Assembly: GCF_005503015.1 (NCBI RefSeq)
Contig: NZ_SCOL01000007.1
Span: 1 to 58,323 of the forward strand
DNA length: 58,323 nt
Source of the DNA: Bacillus sp. E(2018)
GTDB lineage: Bacteria > Bacillota > Bacilli > Bacillales > Fictibacillaceae
Direction of reading: 5' to 3'
Position numbers and translations under genes: made by a program
The notes under the pieces: generated by a model
The model's database searches: none
Told to the model about the DNA's origin: nothing
The model's input: the letters and a program-made list of their open reading frames with translations, nothing else
Part shown: piece after piece, positions 8,110 to 16,471 of the stretch
Numbering within the stretch: the stretch's first letter is position 1
Layout: every line of letters starts with the position of its first letter

Positions 8110-8511
8110 CTAACGAAGCCATTTAGTAGCTGATATCTCCGTCCCCACATCTACAGTGGATTCGATTGAGAATTCATCCATTAATCGCTTCACGCCTGGT
8201 AATCCAGCTCCTAATCCGCCAGAAGTTGTATATCCATCTTCCATCACTTTTCGGATCTCTCGAATTCCAGGACCATTATCTAAGGCTACGATACGTAGTC
8301 CTTTTCTTCCTAATTGATCGATTGGTTCAATGCAAATTTTTCCTCGTCCTGCATATAGATAAATGTTACGGGCGAGTTCGGATATAGCTGTTGTTATTCT
8401 TGCTTGGTCAACGTTTCCGAAACCTAGCTCTTTAGCCATGTTTCGTCCGAGTTGACGGGCACTTACGATGTCCCACTCGTTGCGTACTTCCACACAGGAT
8501 TGGATGTCCAT
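8110..8511 (-). CDS. rsbT: RsbT, switch serine/threonine kinase
   Basis: 133 residues, equal to B. subtilis RsbT when started at the ATG at 8511 (GGAGG seven bases upstream; the ATG two codons earlier is too near it). GHKL motifs are AISELARNIYLYAG, DNGPGI and TSGGLGAGLPGVKRLMDEF. RsbT is held in the stressosome by RsbS; stress makes it phosphorylate RsbR and RsbS and then leave to activate RsbU. Confidence 0.97.
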   Translation of the reverse strand: MDIQSCVEVRNEWDIVSARQLGRNMAKELGFGNVDQARITTAISELARNIYLYAGRGKICIEPIDQLGRKGLRIVALDNGPGIREIRKVMEDGYTTSGGLGAGLPGVKRLMDEFSIESTVDVGTEISATKWLR

Positions 8512-8513
8512 AA

Positions 8514-8870
8514 TCATCCCTCCAGTTCCAGACGCAATTTATCAAGCCCCTGTTCTAAGTCAAGTGCTGTCGAAACTTCCCTCATTGAAATTCCAAGGTC
8601 AATTAGAGTAATAGCAACTGCTGGTTGTATTCCTGTTAATACAACTTGAGCTCCCATTAATTTTGACATCCTTACTACATCTCCAAGAACTTTAGCTATA
8701 AAGGAGTCGATCATGTCTACTGACGTTAGGTCAATAACCACTCCTTTCGCACCTGTATCGTGAATTTTATTAAGCAAGTCTTCTTGAAATTGGAGAGCTG
8801 TCTGATCGTCCATCTCTACTTGAATGGTGATCAATAAATATTCGTGCAATTTTAAAATAGGAATTCTCAT
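8514..8870 (-). CDS. rsbS: RsbS, STAS core protein of the stressosome
   Basis: 118 residues, a single STAS domain nearly colinear with B. subtilis RsbS ([36 protein letters not shown]). The phosphorylatable serine of the IDSF motif is present. RsbS and RsbR form the large stressosome complex that traps RsbT. It is tightly packed in the operon with rsbT. Confidence 0.97.
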   Translation of the reverse strand: MRIPILKLHEYLLITIQVEMDDQTALQFQEDLLNKIHDTGAKGVVIDLTSVDMIDSFIAKVLGDVVRMSKLMGAQVVLTGIQPAVAITLIDLGISMREVSTALDLEQGLDKLRLELEG

Positions 8871-8887
8871 TTTTTTACTCTCACTCC

Positions 8888-9706
8888 CTATTTATTGCTA
8901 ATTAACTGCTGATTTGTGATTTCAAGAGCGTTTTCCATACCCTTTTGAAGCGTACTTTTCGTTGGGAACAAGCTAAGATCGATGCCTAAGCTTACAATGG
9001 TCTGTGCGATTTCAGGACGTATTCCTACTAGGATACACGTTGAACCTAATAAACGCACAGCATCTGCTGCTTGAATAATATGGTGAGCAACCATCGTATC
9101 AACGACAGGTACACCCGTAATATCGATTAGCACCACTTCCGAGCGATATTTGATCACACCATTTAAAAGGTTTTCCATAATCAGCTTCGCACGTTCAGTA
9201 TCAATCGATCCGATGAGAGGCATCACACTGATGTTTTTAAAGACTGGAATCAACGGAGCAGAAAGCTCTAATAATGCCGTCTTTTGAACAGAAACCGTTC
9301 TCTCCCATATTTGAGAGGAGTTTTCAACGACGCGATTTAAAATCGGATCTAACCAGCGATCAATCTCACGGTAAACAGCCGCTACCTTCTCTTTGTCGTT
9401 TTCCGTCTCAACTAAAAGATTTAGAACAACGCGACGTGCGGCTTGAAGTCCTTGCGTTAAATAACTTAATGGTAAACCTGTATGAAGAACTTGATCAAAA
9501 AAATCATCAAGTGTTCCGTCTTTAGATATATCATGAAAATTAATGTGCTTGATTAACATAGAAAAAAACTGTTGGTCCGTTTCTTCACTAAACTTTAAAG
9601 TTGTTCCAACGAGTTCTTTCTCTTTAAAAAGCTTAACTTCTTTAAGCCAATTATTTTTTAGGGTTTCTTGATTTTCATTGATCATCTGTACAATCAAGTT
9701 GTCCAA
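8888..9706 (-). CDS. rsbR: RsbR, stressosome sensor co-antagonist
   Basis: About 272 residues, with a divergent N-terminal sensor domain (globin-like in known RsbR proteins) and a C-terminal STAS domain. Both regulatory threonines known from B. subtilis are conserved: SIDTER (T171 equivalent) and VVDTMV (T205 equivalent). The start is not certain. A TTG at 9706, nine bases after GGGGGTG, gives an N-terminus like B. subtilis RsbRA (MINENQ versus FIAENQ); a GTG at 9724 has no ribosome binding site. It is the first gene of the eight-gene operon. Confidence 0.93.
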   Translation of the reverse strand: MDNLIVQMINENQETLKNNWLKEVKLFKEKELVGTTLKFSEETDQQFFSMLIKHINFHDISKDGTLDDFFDQVLHTGLPLSYLTQGLQAARRVVLNLLVETENDKEKVAAVYREIDRWLDPILNRVVENSSQIWERTVSVQKTALLELSAPLIPVFKNISVMPLIGSIDTERAKLIMENLLNGVIKYRSEVVLIDITGVPVVDTMVAHHIIQAADAVRLLGSTCILVGIRPEIAQTIVSLGIDLSLFPTKSTLQKGMENALEITNQQLISNK

Positions 9707-9744
9707 TTTTTCTTGCACCCCCACTACATGTAGTCTTAATTTCT

Positions 9745-9773
9745 ATTATTTCACTTCTGAATATATTGTGCAA
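9745..9773 (-). promoter_or_regulatory. Probable sigma-A promoter of the rsbR operon
   Basis: Minus-strand TTGCAC (9768-9773), 17-base spacer, AATAAT (9745-9750), about 40 bases before the rsbR start. It is the expected vegetative promoter position but an imperfect match. Confidence 0.45.
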
Positions 9774-10049
9774 TGTTTACTCTTTTACTAACTTTGGATA
9801 TATAACCCAAGATTCAGATTGTTAAACATGTATTTTTTTACAAAATATTTAAATAGTATTCGTATACTTGTTACCATTATAAGGGGTTGGTTTCCTTGTT
9901 AGGTGCAGGATGAACAATATACAGCTTAAAACTGAAAAAGTCACTCTATCTTCTCCATACATAAAAAACGCGGTAAACTCTCTTAATTCCTTTTCGGATG
10001 AAAGGCAAACAGTACCTGTTCTTCCAGTTATCTTTATTAAGCCTTTAAA
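9774..10049. other. AT-rich spacer between rsbR and the ndoA terminator
   Basis: No gene recognised. Reading frames here lack a ribosome binding site and resemble no known protein; sequence is AT-rich and unstructured apart from the terminator at its right edge. Confidence 0.5.
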
Positions 10050-10087
10050 TAAAATAAAAAACCGCCAGACATCCCCGTCAGACAGTT
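10050..10087 (-). terminator. Terminator of ndoAI-ndoA
   Basis: Minus-strand hairpin AACTGTCTGAC / GTCTGGCGGTT (10060-10087, with G-U pairs) followed by TTTTTTATTTTATTT. Confidence 0.8.
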
Positions 10088-10107
10088 TCCTAAATGATGT
10101 TATAAAA

Positions 10108-10458
10108 TTAAAAATCAACCAGACCAGTACTGATCTGCAATGCGTCGTCTACCCTGCGCATCATGTCTTCATCCAGTTGTGTTATTTTATCTGTTAATCT
10201 TTGCTTGTCAATCGTTCTGATCTGTTCAAGCAAAATAACTGAATCCCGTTCAAAGCCGTATTTTTTCGAATCTATTTCAACATGTGTTGGAAGTTTTGCT
10301 TTCTGTATTTGAGCTGTAATTGCTGCTACGATAACAGTAGGGCTAAAACGGTTCCCGATATCATTCTGAATGATCAGTACAGGCCGAATTCCACCCTGTT
10401 CTGATCCAACTACCGGTGAAAGATCTGCAAAGTAAACGTCTCCGCGTTTGACTATCAA
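10108..10458 (-). CDS. ndoA: NdoA (EndoA/MazF), mRNA interferase toxin
   Basis: 116 residues, the same length as B. subtilis NdoA. It starts [20 protein letters not shown] and contains [19 protein letters not shown], both hallmarks of the MazF/PemK fold. MazF of Bacillus cuts single-stranded RNA at UACAU; that specificity is family knowledge. The gene follows the antitoxin by four bases and lies beside alr and the sigma-B operon as in B. subtilis. Confidence 0.97.
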   Translation of the reverse strand: MIVKRGDVYFADLSPVVGSEQGGIRPVLIIQNDIGNRFSPTVIVAAITAQIQKAKLPTHVEIDSKKYGFERDSVILLEQIRTIDKQRLTDKITQLDEDMMRRVDDALQISTGLVDF

Positions 10459-10461
10459 GGA

Positions 10462-10743
10462 CTACACCCCGCTAACTAAGCGGTCCAAGGTATGATCGGC
10501 TTCCTCCTCTAACATAAATGCTTCTGAAGCAATCGTTAGATTGATCTTAGCCATTTCCATGTAACCCTGTTTCATCTCATCACGAAACTGACGCTTATTC
10601 TTCCGCTCACGAAGAAACATCTCAGTAGCTTGATGGATAAATTCGCTGCGGTCCAAATTCTCTTTCTTTATGACGCGATCTACCTCACTTAGTAATTTCT
10701 GAGGAAGACTAATCACTATTCGTTTTGTGTTCAATTCGGACAC
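10462..10743 (-). CDS. ndoAI: NdoAI (EndoAI/MazE-like), antitoxin
   Basis: About 93 residues from a GTG at 10743, equal to the B. subtilis antitoxin; GGAGG is eight bases upstream, while the ATG three codons earlier is too close. It has an N-terminal ribbon-helix-helix DNA-binding region (RIVISLPQKLLSEVDRVI) and a C-terminal toxin-binding tail that includes GYMEMAKINLTIASEA. It neutralises NdoA and probably represses the pair. Confidence 0.95.
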   Translation of the reverse strand: MSELNTKRIVISLPQKLLSEVDRVIKKENLDRSEFIHQATEMFLRERKNKRQFRDEMKQGYMEMAKINLTIASEAFMLEEEADHTLDRLVSGV

Positions 10744-10884
10744 AACATACACCTCCAGCGCAAAGCTATACTACGATCAAATTCCTTTTAACCACATTTA
10801 ATCTTATCACTTCAATAATCCATTTGCAAAGCGATTTCAAAGTATTTATTCTACAAAATTTTCAATAGTCCTTCTAATATTCTG

Positions 10885-12057
10885 CTAAAAATTTAGAATT
10901 ACATTCATATTTTCTAAAATTCGACCCTTTTTCGTATAAACTCTCGGCACTCGAGCAGAAATGAGGCATGGAATTTCATAATTTATCGTTTCTGCGATAC
11001 GTGCGATCTCATCCATTTCTATTCTTTCCGCTTTCTGACTTCCTATTAAAGTGGCAACTTCGCCAACATCTAATCTCTTTGGAAGTCTGACCATGCACTG
11101 ATCCATACAGATTCTGCCGATGATTGGCATCCGTTCTCCCTTTATGAGCACCGAGGCTCCTGGGGATAATCTTCTTTGCCATCCGTCTGCATATCCAATC
11201 GGAAGTGTGCCTACCCATTCTTCTTTTGTTGCCGTATAAGTAGCTCCATAACTTACAGTATCTCCAGGCAACAGTTTTTTAACATGAATGAGTCGGGAGT
11301 GAAGGCTGAACGCCTCTTGGAGTGAAAAAGGCAAGTCTTGTTTTAATTCGCTAGATGGCGCTAAACCGTACATACTGATTCCGAGTCGAACAAGATTGAA
11401 AGGTCCTTCAACTTTTCTGAGAGCAGCTGCGCTATTGGCGCTGTGAATGAGGGTTGGCTTCAATCCCCATGATTGCAGCAAGTCTATATATTTAATAAAA
11501 CTTTTTCTCTGTTGTTCAAAAAGCTCTGATTCCCATTCATCCGCAGTTGCAAAATGAGTAAACACCCCTTCTGCTTCAAAAACAGAAGATTGTTTGATGA
11601 AGTGCGCCACTTCTTGCAGCTCACTTTCTTCTCTAAATCCTACTCGCCCCATACCGGTGTCAATCTTCAGATGAAGCTTGATTTGATGTTTTGTTTCTTT
11701 TAAACACGATTGTGCCTCTATGAGCCAATCCTTTTGAAAGACTGTAAGGCTTATTTCATTTTCTGCCGCAAGATTAGCATATTCCGGACGTACACGGTTC
11801 ATAACTAAAATCGGTGCCGTGATTCCTTGTTTACGTAAAGCTAACCCTTCATCCAGCATCGCAACAGCTAGCCACTCAGCTCCTGATCTCAAAGCCTCTT
11901 CGGCAACTTGAAAAGCGCCATGGCCGTATCCGTTCGCTTTTACGACAGCCATCATTTTTTGTTCAGGGAGATGTTTCTTAAAAGATTTTATATTTTGACT
12001 GATCTTGCCCAGGTCGATTTCCGCCCAAGTGTCTCGATAATAATGATGTTTATCCAT
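10885..12057 (-). CDS. alr: Alanine racemase
   Basis: 390 residues. The N-terminal barrel carries the PLP lysine motif AVVKANGYGHG (about residue 40). GRVGFREE, HSANSAAAL and VRLGISMYG follow, and the C-terminal domain has SYGATYTA and GRICMDQCMV. It makes D-alanine for peptidoglycan. Start ATG has GGGAGG nine bases upstream. The position between ndoAI and ydcC is conserved. Confidence 0.96.
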   Translation of the reverse strand: MDKHHYYRDTWAEIDLGKISQNIKSFKKHLPEQKMMAVVKANGYGHGAFQVAEEALRSGAEWLAVAMLDEGLALRKQGITAPILVMNRVRPEYANLAAENEISLTVFQKDWLIEAQSCLKETKHQIKLHLKIDTGMGRVGFREESELQEVAHFIKQSSVFEAEGVFTHFATADEWESELFEQQRKSFIKYIDLLQSWGLKPTLIHSANSAAALRKVEGPFNLVRLGISMYGLAPSSELKQDLPFSLQEAFSLHSRLIHVKKLLPGDTVSYGATYTATKEEWVGTLPIGYADGWQRRLSPGASVLIKGERMPIIGRICMDQCMVRLPKRLDVGEVATLIGSQKAERIEMDEIARIAETINYEIPCLISARVPRVYTKKGRILENMNVILNF

Positions 12058-12135
12058 GATGTTGTCCTCCCTGGTTTAGATTACTGTCTTCTATTTTACC
12101 CTCTTACCGTCATTTATGTAAGCATCCTAACGCTT

Positions 12136-12261
12136 CAATCCAGAAATATGTGTGTGCAATACAAAAGTTTTGAAAGTTTATCCACGAGTTTTTGTTCTCA
12201 ATCCAAAAGTTTTGCCACCTTATCCACGAGTCTACAATCCTCTCCGCACAATCAAAAAACA
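12136..12261. repeat. Degenerate direct repeat array with exact 21-bp period (about six units)
   Basis: Units begin at 12136, 12157, 12178, 12199, 12220 and, weakly, 12241. The best units are CAATNCAAAAGTTTTG (12157, 12199) alternating with TTATCCACGAGT (12178, 12220), giving a 42-base higher-order repeat. It fills most of the gap between alr and the ydcC terminator. No open reading frame fits it. Confidence 0.7.
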
Positions 12262-12284
12262 GGCCAGCATTATGCCAACCTGTT
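12254..12284 (-). terminator. Terminator of the ydcC-like gene
   Basis: Minus-strand hairpin AACAGGTTGGC ATAAT GCTGGCCTGTT followed by TTTTTTG, 29 bases past the stop codon. Confidence 0.85.
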
Positions 12285-12312
12285 CTATCAATTCCTATAT
12301 ATAATGTAGAAA

Positions 12313-13320
12313 TTATTTAATCGCCTCTCCGCTCACTGAGCGTGCAATTGCCATCAACTCATCTTGACCGAGATTGTTAGAGACTAACAAGTAATCAACA
12401 CCGTTAAAATTCCATGTTATCGATTGATCTGTCATTGCCCCAACAGTAAAGCCTAGATCAACGGGTTCACCGCTCGACATCGTAAGCCGGGAAGCTGTTT
12501 CAACAGCTGTGTTCTTCTGCTGCATCAATGTAAATGATTTATCTTCGTCCGCATAGTTCAATACTACTTTGGAGTCATCTGTCCCTTGTGCCACTTCTCT
12601 TTCATTTACGATGTTTAAGTTTGCTGTATAAGTCGGATACAGCACTTCGAACTCATCTCCAGCACCTGAAAAAGTAGGAACTTCAAATTGGGCACTGCTC
12701 ATGTTTGATTCCATATCGAAAGAGTTCTTGTCAAACTTTGCATTGAACTTCACTTTAGAGAAATCCAGTCTCACAAGTTCTTTTTGATCTTGATCCATGA
12801 TTCGTACTTGTTGCGGATCAAGATCTTTGTTTAATGTGATCTCTTGCTGATATAAGTTTTTGTTTTGATAATTTGTTTTTGTATGGAAAACATAGCTTTT
12901 CTCTTTTGATTTAAACCCTCGGTCTGTATCATTTAAAATGTCCGAGATGAGTGATTGGAACAAATAAACTTGGCTGTTATTTTCAGGCCAGTCACTTTGG
13001 AAACGGAAACTTTTATTAAGAGCTGGCGTAAGAACGAAAACTCCATCTTTGTTACGCAGTATCATCTGACTTTGATCTTTTTCAGCATTTTTTAAGCTGA
13101 CTCGGTAAAAATCCGGCTTCTTGTGCCAAATTTCTAAATCATAAGTCAGTGGCTTCTCTCCTGTGCTCAATGTCATCTTGGCTTCCGCTTTGTAACCCGT
13201 CATGGATTCCATTCTTTCTTCCAAAGAATCCAAAACATCGTTCTGGCTTTGCGCACCACATGCCGACAGAACCAACACGATCATGAACGCCGTCAACATC
13301 ATTGACAGTGTTTTCTTCAT
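12313..13320 (-). CDS. Outer-membrane-lipoprotein-sorting-like lipoprotein (YdcC)
   Basis: 335 residues from the ATG at 13320, close to the 338 of B. subtilis YdcC. The N-terminus is a lipoprotein signal: KK, a hydrophobic stretch, and lipobox LSAC (Cys about residue 21). The rest is a LolA/LolB-like beta-rich domain (AEAKMTLSTGEKPLTYDLEIW). An upstream in-frame extension has no ribosome binding site. The neighbour order acpS-ydcC-alr is conserved. YdcC is reported as mother-cell expressed during sporulation; a molecular function is not established. Confidence 0.85.
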   Translation of the reverse strand: MKKTLSMMLTAFMIVLVLSACGAQSQNDVLDSLEERMESMTGYKAEAKMTLSTGEKPLTYDLEIWHKKPDFYRVSLKNAEKDQSQMILRNKDGVFVLTPALNKSFRFQSDWPENNSQVYLFQSLISDILNDTDRGFKSKEKSYVFHTKTNYQNKNLYQQEITLNKDLDPQQVRIMDQDQKELVRLDFSKVKFNAKFDKNSFDMESNMSSAQFEVPTFSGAGDEFEVLYPTYTANLNIVNEREVAQGTDDSKVVLNYADEDKSFTLMQQKNTAVETASRLTMSSGEPVDLGFTVGAMTDQSITWNFNGVDYLLVSNNLGQDELMAIARSVSGEAIK

Positions 13321-13446
13321 TTTTTGCCATCCCCTTTGTCCCAAAGTAATTTCGACATTGAAGGGGGACCAACTCTCTGCATCTTGCAAAGGACTACCCC
13401 TTCTACCGCATTACAATATATGAGACAACCCTGGACAATATGCAGA

Positions 13447-13806
13447 CTAGCTTGACGAGCTTTCTAAAACTACTTGTGCGATCGCGTATTCCTTCGTATG
13501 AGAGATAGAAAGATGACATAAATATGGATAAGGAGAAGTAAGGAAAGGCTTACCCTTTTCATCTGATTTAATCTCCATGTCCTGCCATGAAAGTTCAGCA
13601 CCTATTCCAACACCGAGCGCTTTGGCCATGGCTTCTTTTGCGGCAAAACGTCCTGCAAGATATTCAAATCTCCTGTTGCCGTTTAAAGAAGAAAATCTTT
13701 TTTGTTCGAAAGGTGTTAACACCCGCTCCAGAAATCGAGGCTGGTGGGAAACAACTTGTTTGATTCGTTTTAGCTCGATCATGTCGATGCCTGTTCCTAC
13801 AATCAT
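13447..13806 (-). CDS. acpS: Holo-[acyl-carrier-protein] synthase
   Basis: 119 residues. It opens with IVGTGIDMIEL, the metal-binding aspartate motif, and has RFAAKEAMAKALG and LSISHTKEYAIA, the standard AcpS signatures. It transfers 4'-phosphopantetheine from CoA to ACP in fatty acid synthesis. Start supported by AAAGGAG about ten bases before ATG. Confidence 0.96.
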   Translation of the reverse strand: MIVGTGIDMIELKRIKQVVSHQPRFLERVLTPFEQKRFSSLNGNRRFEYLAGRFAAKEAMAKALGVGIGAELSWQDMEIKSDEKGKPFLTSPYPYLCHLSISHTKEYAIAQVVLESSSS

Positions 13807-13892
13807 TTATAAAAGCTCCTTTACAGCTATATCTTTCGCCCTATCTACCAACACATGGTAAACTTAAGGAAGATGAATAAATATGTTTAAAT

Positions 13893-14001
13893 TTGGGCTG
13901 TTTTTTAAACTTTGTTTTCTTGCATGAAGGTGATTTCGTTTTTAGCTGTTTCGCTTTCCGCGAGGCATGCTTTAACTCCACTCAACGAAAAAACAGTCTA
14001 C
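13893..14001. repeat. Degenerate, internally deleted copy of dispersed repeat family A
   Basis: Aligns with the left part of the intact copy at 28965-29130 (GCTGTTTTTNAAACTTTGTT, then GATTTCGTTTTTAGCTG, then TCGCTTTCCGCGAGGCA) and with the end (CTCCACTCAAC), but lacks the central hundred or so bases. Confidence 0.55.
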
Positions 14002-14030
14002 ACTTTATTTAAAAAGGGTGATACTATTCC

Positions 14031-14636
14031 ATGTTCATAAGAGATGAAAGCTTTCAGACCTTTATTCGACGTTATCCTATTGTGACGTTTTTAGTAGCTG
14101 CACATATTATCGTGTTTCTTCTTATTAATTTTACCCCTTTTTCTACCTCTTTGTATCATTTTATGGTCGGGTCTAATTATTACATCACCGCTGGAGAGTA
14201 CTGGCGTTTATTCACCCCCATTGTTACACATGAGGCTGCAGGTCATTTGATCTTCAACTCGTTCTCACTTGTTTTGTTCGGTCCTGCACTCGAAGGGATC
14301 CTTGGGAAAGTAAGGTTTATTATCGGGTATCTTGGTGCTGGTTTAATCGCAAATATTGCTACGTTACTATTGCTGCCACTTTCATACGCACATATTGGAG
14401 CATCAGGGGCTATTTTTGGTTTGTTCGGGATCTACGTTTATATGCTCTATAACCACCGTCAATATATCGACCAAGCCAACACACAGATTCTTCTTGTTGT
14501 TCTAGGAATAAGTCTCGTAACCACGTTTATGAATGCAAGAATCAATGTGATGGGTCACCTGTTCGGTTTGATTGGTGGCGCCGCTCTTGCTCCAATCATT
14601 TTTGCTTCCCTTCATCGCAAGAAAAAACGATGGTAA
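14031..14636 (+). CDS. Rhomboid family intramembrane serine protease (YdcA)
   Basis: 201 residues, six predicted membrane helices. Rhomboid signatures: HLIFNSFSL (HxxxN in helix 2), GASGAIFG (catalytic serine, about residue 123) and the histidine in NVMGHLFGLIGG (about 178). Opposite strand to its neighbours. It cleaves membrane protein substrates inside the bilayer; the substrate here is unknown. The equivalent B. subtilis gene ydcA sits at the same place beside acpS. Confidence 0.93.
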   Translation: MFIRDESFQTFIRRYPIVTFLVAAHIIVFLLINFTPFSTSLYHFMVGSNYYITAGEYWRLFTPIVTHEAAGHLIFNSFSLVLFGPALEGILGKVRFIIGYLGAGLIANIATLLLLPLSYAHIGASGAIFGLFGIYVYMLYNHRQYIDQANTQILLVVLGISLVTTFMNARINVMGHLFGLIGGAALAPIIFASLHRKKKRW

Positions 14637-14641
14637 AACAA

Positions 14642-14670
14642 AAAGCACCTCATCACACTTGAGGTGCTTT
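14642..14670. terminator. Bidirectional terminator between rhomboid and STAS genes
   Basis: Perfect inverted repeat AAAGCACCTCA (14642-14652) / TGAGGTGCTTT (14660-14670), serving convergent genes; it overlaps the last codons of the STAS gene on the minus strand. Confidence 0.85.
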
Positions 14671-15423
14671 CCCTATTTGAAGATGCTCGATCAACACATC
14701 TTTTAATGAGGTTTCAAAATAGACGGGCCAATCTACGTCTAGAGCAGTCAGTTGCCTAGCGTGTTTCGGCTTTACTCCGATAATTTTCACTGGTTTTCCG
14801 TTCATATATTGAAGCATACGGAACAGTTCGCTTAACTTTTGAACGCCGCCTTCATCGATTTCTCCTGTAGCAGATAGGTCAAAGAAAATTTCTTCAAACT
14901 GACCTTCGTACGCGGCCTTCAGAGCGTTTCCTGTAACGGTAATCATCTTGCTCTCGTTCACATCACCAAATAAAGGAACAAACGCCATTTTTTCAGAAAT
15001 CGGTATGAACGGGCCAGACAATTCATCAAGCCGTTTCATCGCGTCTTCTAACGCTTCTTTCTTCTCAAATAGTTCAAAATCTGTAGAAGAAAGTCTCAGT
15101 CTAAGCTCCAAAAGCTTATCTTCTAGCCCTTGAACATGTTTTCCAATCGGGATAAAAACAATGTGAGCAAATTCCTCTTCCCAACATAAAGAGATATCAC
15201 AAAGCAAGAAAGGTTGATTCCTCGCCTTTATATTAGCTTCAAACGTCTTTTCTCCTTCAAAAGGCATCATAAACTTCATTAACTTGTTATGACTTTCTTC
15301 GTCAAAACAGTCACGAATCGTTTCAGCCTGCAAGTCCAACAATTCAATAGCTTTTGCAGATTTAGTAAGAATAACTCCTTGTTTATCGATCTTTACGTAT
15401 GGTACGGGTAGGACACTGCTCAT
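14653..15423 (-). CDS. RsbR-like STAS protein with PAS-like N-terminus, partner of the B12 sensor
   Basis: 256 residues. The N-terminus (about 1-100: VPYVKIDKQGVILTKSAKAIELL) resembles a PAS domain. A coiled-coil linker (about 100-135, rich in leucine and glutamate) leads to a C-terminal STAS domain (about 136-256) that aligns with RsbR from LSGPFIPI onward. At the two threonine positions phosphorylated in RsbR there are glutamates: VNESK for IDTER and EIDEGG for VVDTMV, 34 residues apart in both proteins. It is last in a four-gene operon and overlaps the B12 gene by four bases. A stressosome-type signalling role is inferred. Confidence 0.8.
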   Translation of the reverse strand: MSSVLPVPYVKIDKQGVILTKSAKAIELLDLQAETIRDCFDEESHNKLMKFMMPFEGEKTFEANIKARNQPFLLCDISLCWEEEFAHIVFIPIGKHVQGLEDKLLELRLRLSSTDFELFEKKEALEDAMKRLDELSGPFIPISEKMAFVPLFGDVNESKMITVTGNALKAAYEGQFEEIFFDLSATGEIDEGGVQKLSELFRMLQYMNGKPVKIIGVKPKHARQLTALDVDWPVYFETSLKDVLIEHLQIGKAPQV

Positions 15424-16070
15424 TTGTAGGCGTTAATCCTCTCATCAGTATATTCATCCAGCCACTTTTCTACCTGTTGGAGATTCTTAATAATGATCCC
15501 TTGTTTATTTACATATGGTTCAAGTTCATATTTTTCAGTTAGCCTTCCGCCTACTAAAATATCAGGTTTATTCGGTAATGCAGCTAGAGCACGAACATAA
15601 TTTTTTAGCACAGGTAGGTTATACACGATAGAAACAGATAACCCGATGACTTCAGGCTTCCATTGCAGCGCTGATTTTAATGCATATTCTAACGGAAGAC
15701 TTGCTCCATAATACTTCGTTTCCCAGCCTTTTTCTTCAAAAAGGCTATTGATCATCTTAATTCCAAGATAATGCTGTTCTCCCTGCAAGCACAAAAACAT
15801 GGCTTTCTTTTTATGTGTTGTTTCATCTGCTGATACTTGAAACAGCCTAGAAAGAACAAAGTCACAAACTCCCGTTGCTAGATGTTCATCAGCGACAGAA
15901 ATCTCATTATTCTCCCAAAGGTCTCCAATCATATACATTGCAGGAGTAAACAGGTCTCGAAACAAAACCATTCGATTTTGATCTGGCTGCTGCTTGATGA
16001 AACGTAATGCCTCAGCATGATTCCCTTCTAAGAACAGACGCGCCAACTTTTCAGCTTCTGAAATAGCCAT
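15420..16070 (-). CDS. Cobalamin-binding sensor protein, CarH/LitR-like without HTH
   Basis: 216 residues. Residues 1-80 form a B12-dependent upper helical domain carrying W52 then E62-H63, that is the Wx9EH motif of CarH/LitR photoreceptors. Residues 85-190 are a Rossmann-type B12-binding domain with E98-x-H100-x-x-G103 (lower-ligand histidine) and GLSVSIV. There is no MerR-type DNA-binding domain, so it cannot act as a repressor the way CarH does. GGAGAGG precedes the ATG. Gene overlap with the STAS gene suggests the two proteins work together. Light sensing via adenosylcobalamin is inferred from the motif; simple B12 sensing is the alternative. Confidence 0.85.
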   Translation of the reverse strand: MAISEAEKLARLFLEGNHAEALRFIKQQPDQNRMVLFRDLFTPAMYMIGDLWENNEISVADEHLATGVCDFVLSRLFQVSADETTHKKKAMFLCLQGEQHYLGIKMINSLFEEKGWETKYYGASLPLEYALKSALQWKPEVIGLSVSIVYNLPVLKNYVRALAALPNKPDILVGGRLTEKYELEPYVNKQGIIIKNLQQVEKWLDEYTDERINAYK

Positions 16071-16090
16071 GGATGGGACCTCTCCTTTTT

Positions 16091-16471
16091 CTAGTGTGAT
16101 TCCACTTTACTGCATAGAACATCATTTGCTTGTTTTAAATATTGAATATATATACCGACACGGGTATTTTCTATCGTTTGCTTTTCCTGTTCTTCTAATA
16201 GAACTTCTATAATAAAATCGAAGTTATCCATTAAAAGCTGTGTACTCATCCCAAACTTTTGTAAGATACCATCTAACCAGATCGCATAGTCGATAAAGAA
16301 GGCACTATTATCGAGTTCATATGCTGTCTCCAGGTGCTTAAAATGATGATGGTTATCTTCTATACACTTCGCTCTTCCCTTCTCACCATATCTTTCGACA
16401 AGAGAAGGATCTTTTTGGTAAATTTTTTCTGTTACTCTTTCTACCATAACATTTATGTTAAATTCCGTCAT
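16091..16471 (-). CDS. Unknown helical protein of the B12-STAS operon
   Basis: 126 residues, acidic and almost entirely predicted alpha-helical, no membrane segment or signal. I do not recognise the family with confidence. Features include a histidine cluster NHHHFKHLETAYEL (about residues 40-53) and FIDYAIWLDGILQKFGM, a helical pattern reminiscent of sensor domains placed before RsbR-type or B12-binding modules. It overlaps the upstream ABM gene by four bases and lies 20 bases before the B12 sensor, so it belongs to the same operon. The histidines could bind a metal or heme, but this is speculation. Confidence 0.7.
   Translation of the reverse strand: MTEFNINVMVERVTEKIYQKDPSLVERYGEKGRAKCIEDNHHHFKHLETAYELDNSAFFIDYAIWLDGILQKFGMSTQLLMDNFDFIIEVLLEEQEKQTIENTRVGIYIQYLKQANDVLCSKVESH

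Noticed and set aside
9849..10118. An 89-codon frame between rsbR and ndoA
   Set aside because: It spans the ndoA terminator hairpin, lacks a ribosome binding site and resembles no protein family.
10108..10743. A mobile-element-type toxin-antitoxin cassette
   Set aside because: The pair is the chromosomal ndoAI-ndoA at its conserved place between alr and the sigma-B operon, not an acquired module.
11009..11218. Antisense-type small frame inside alr
   Set aside because: Same strand, different frame within a well conserved gene; shadow.
13139..13372. Overlapping frame at the start of the ydcC-like gene
   Set aside because: It lies in another frame of a gene that has a clear lipoprotein signal and Shine-Dalgarno site; no independent support.
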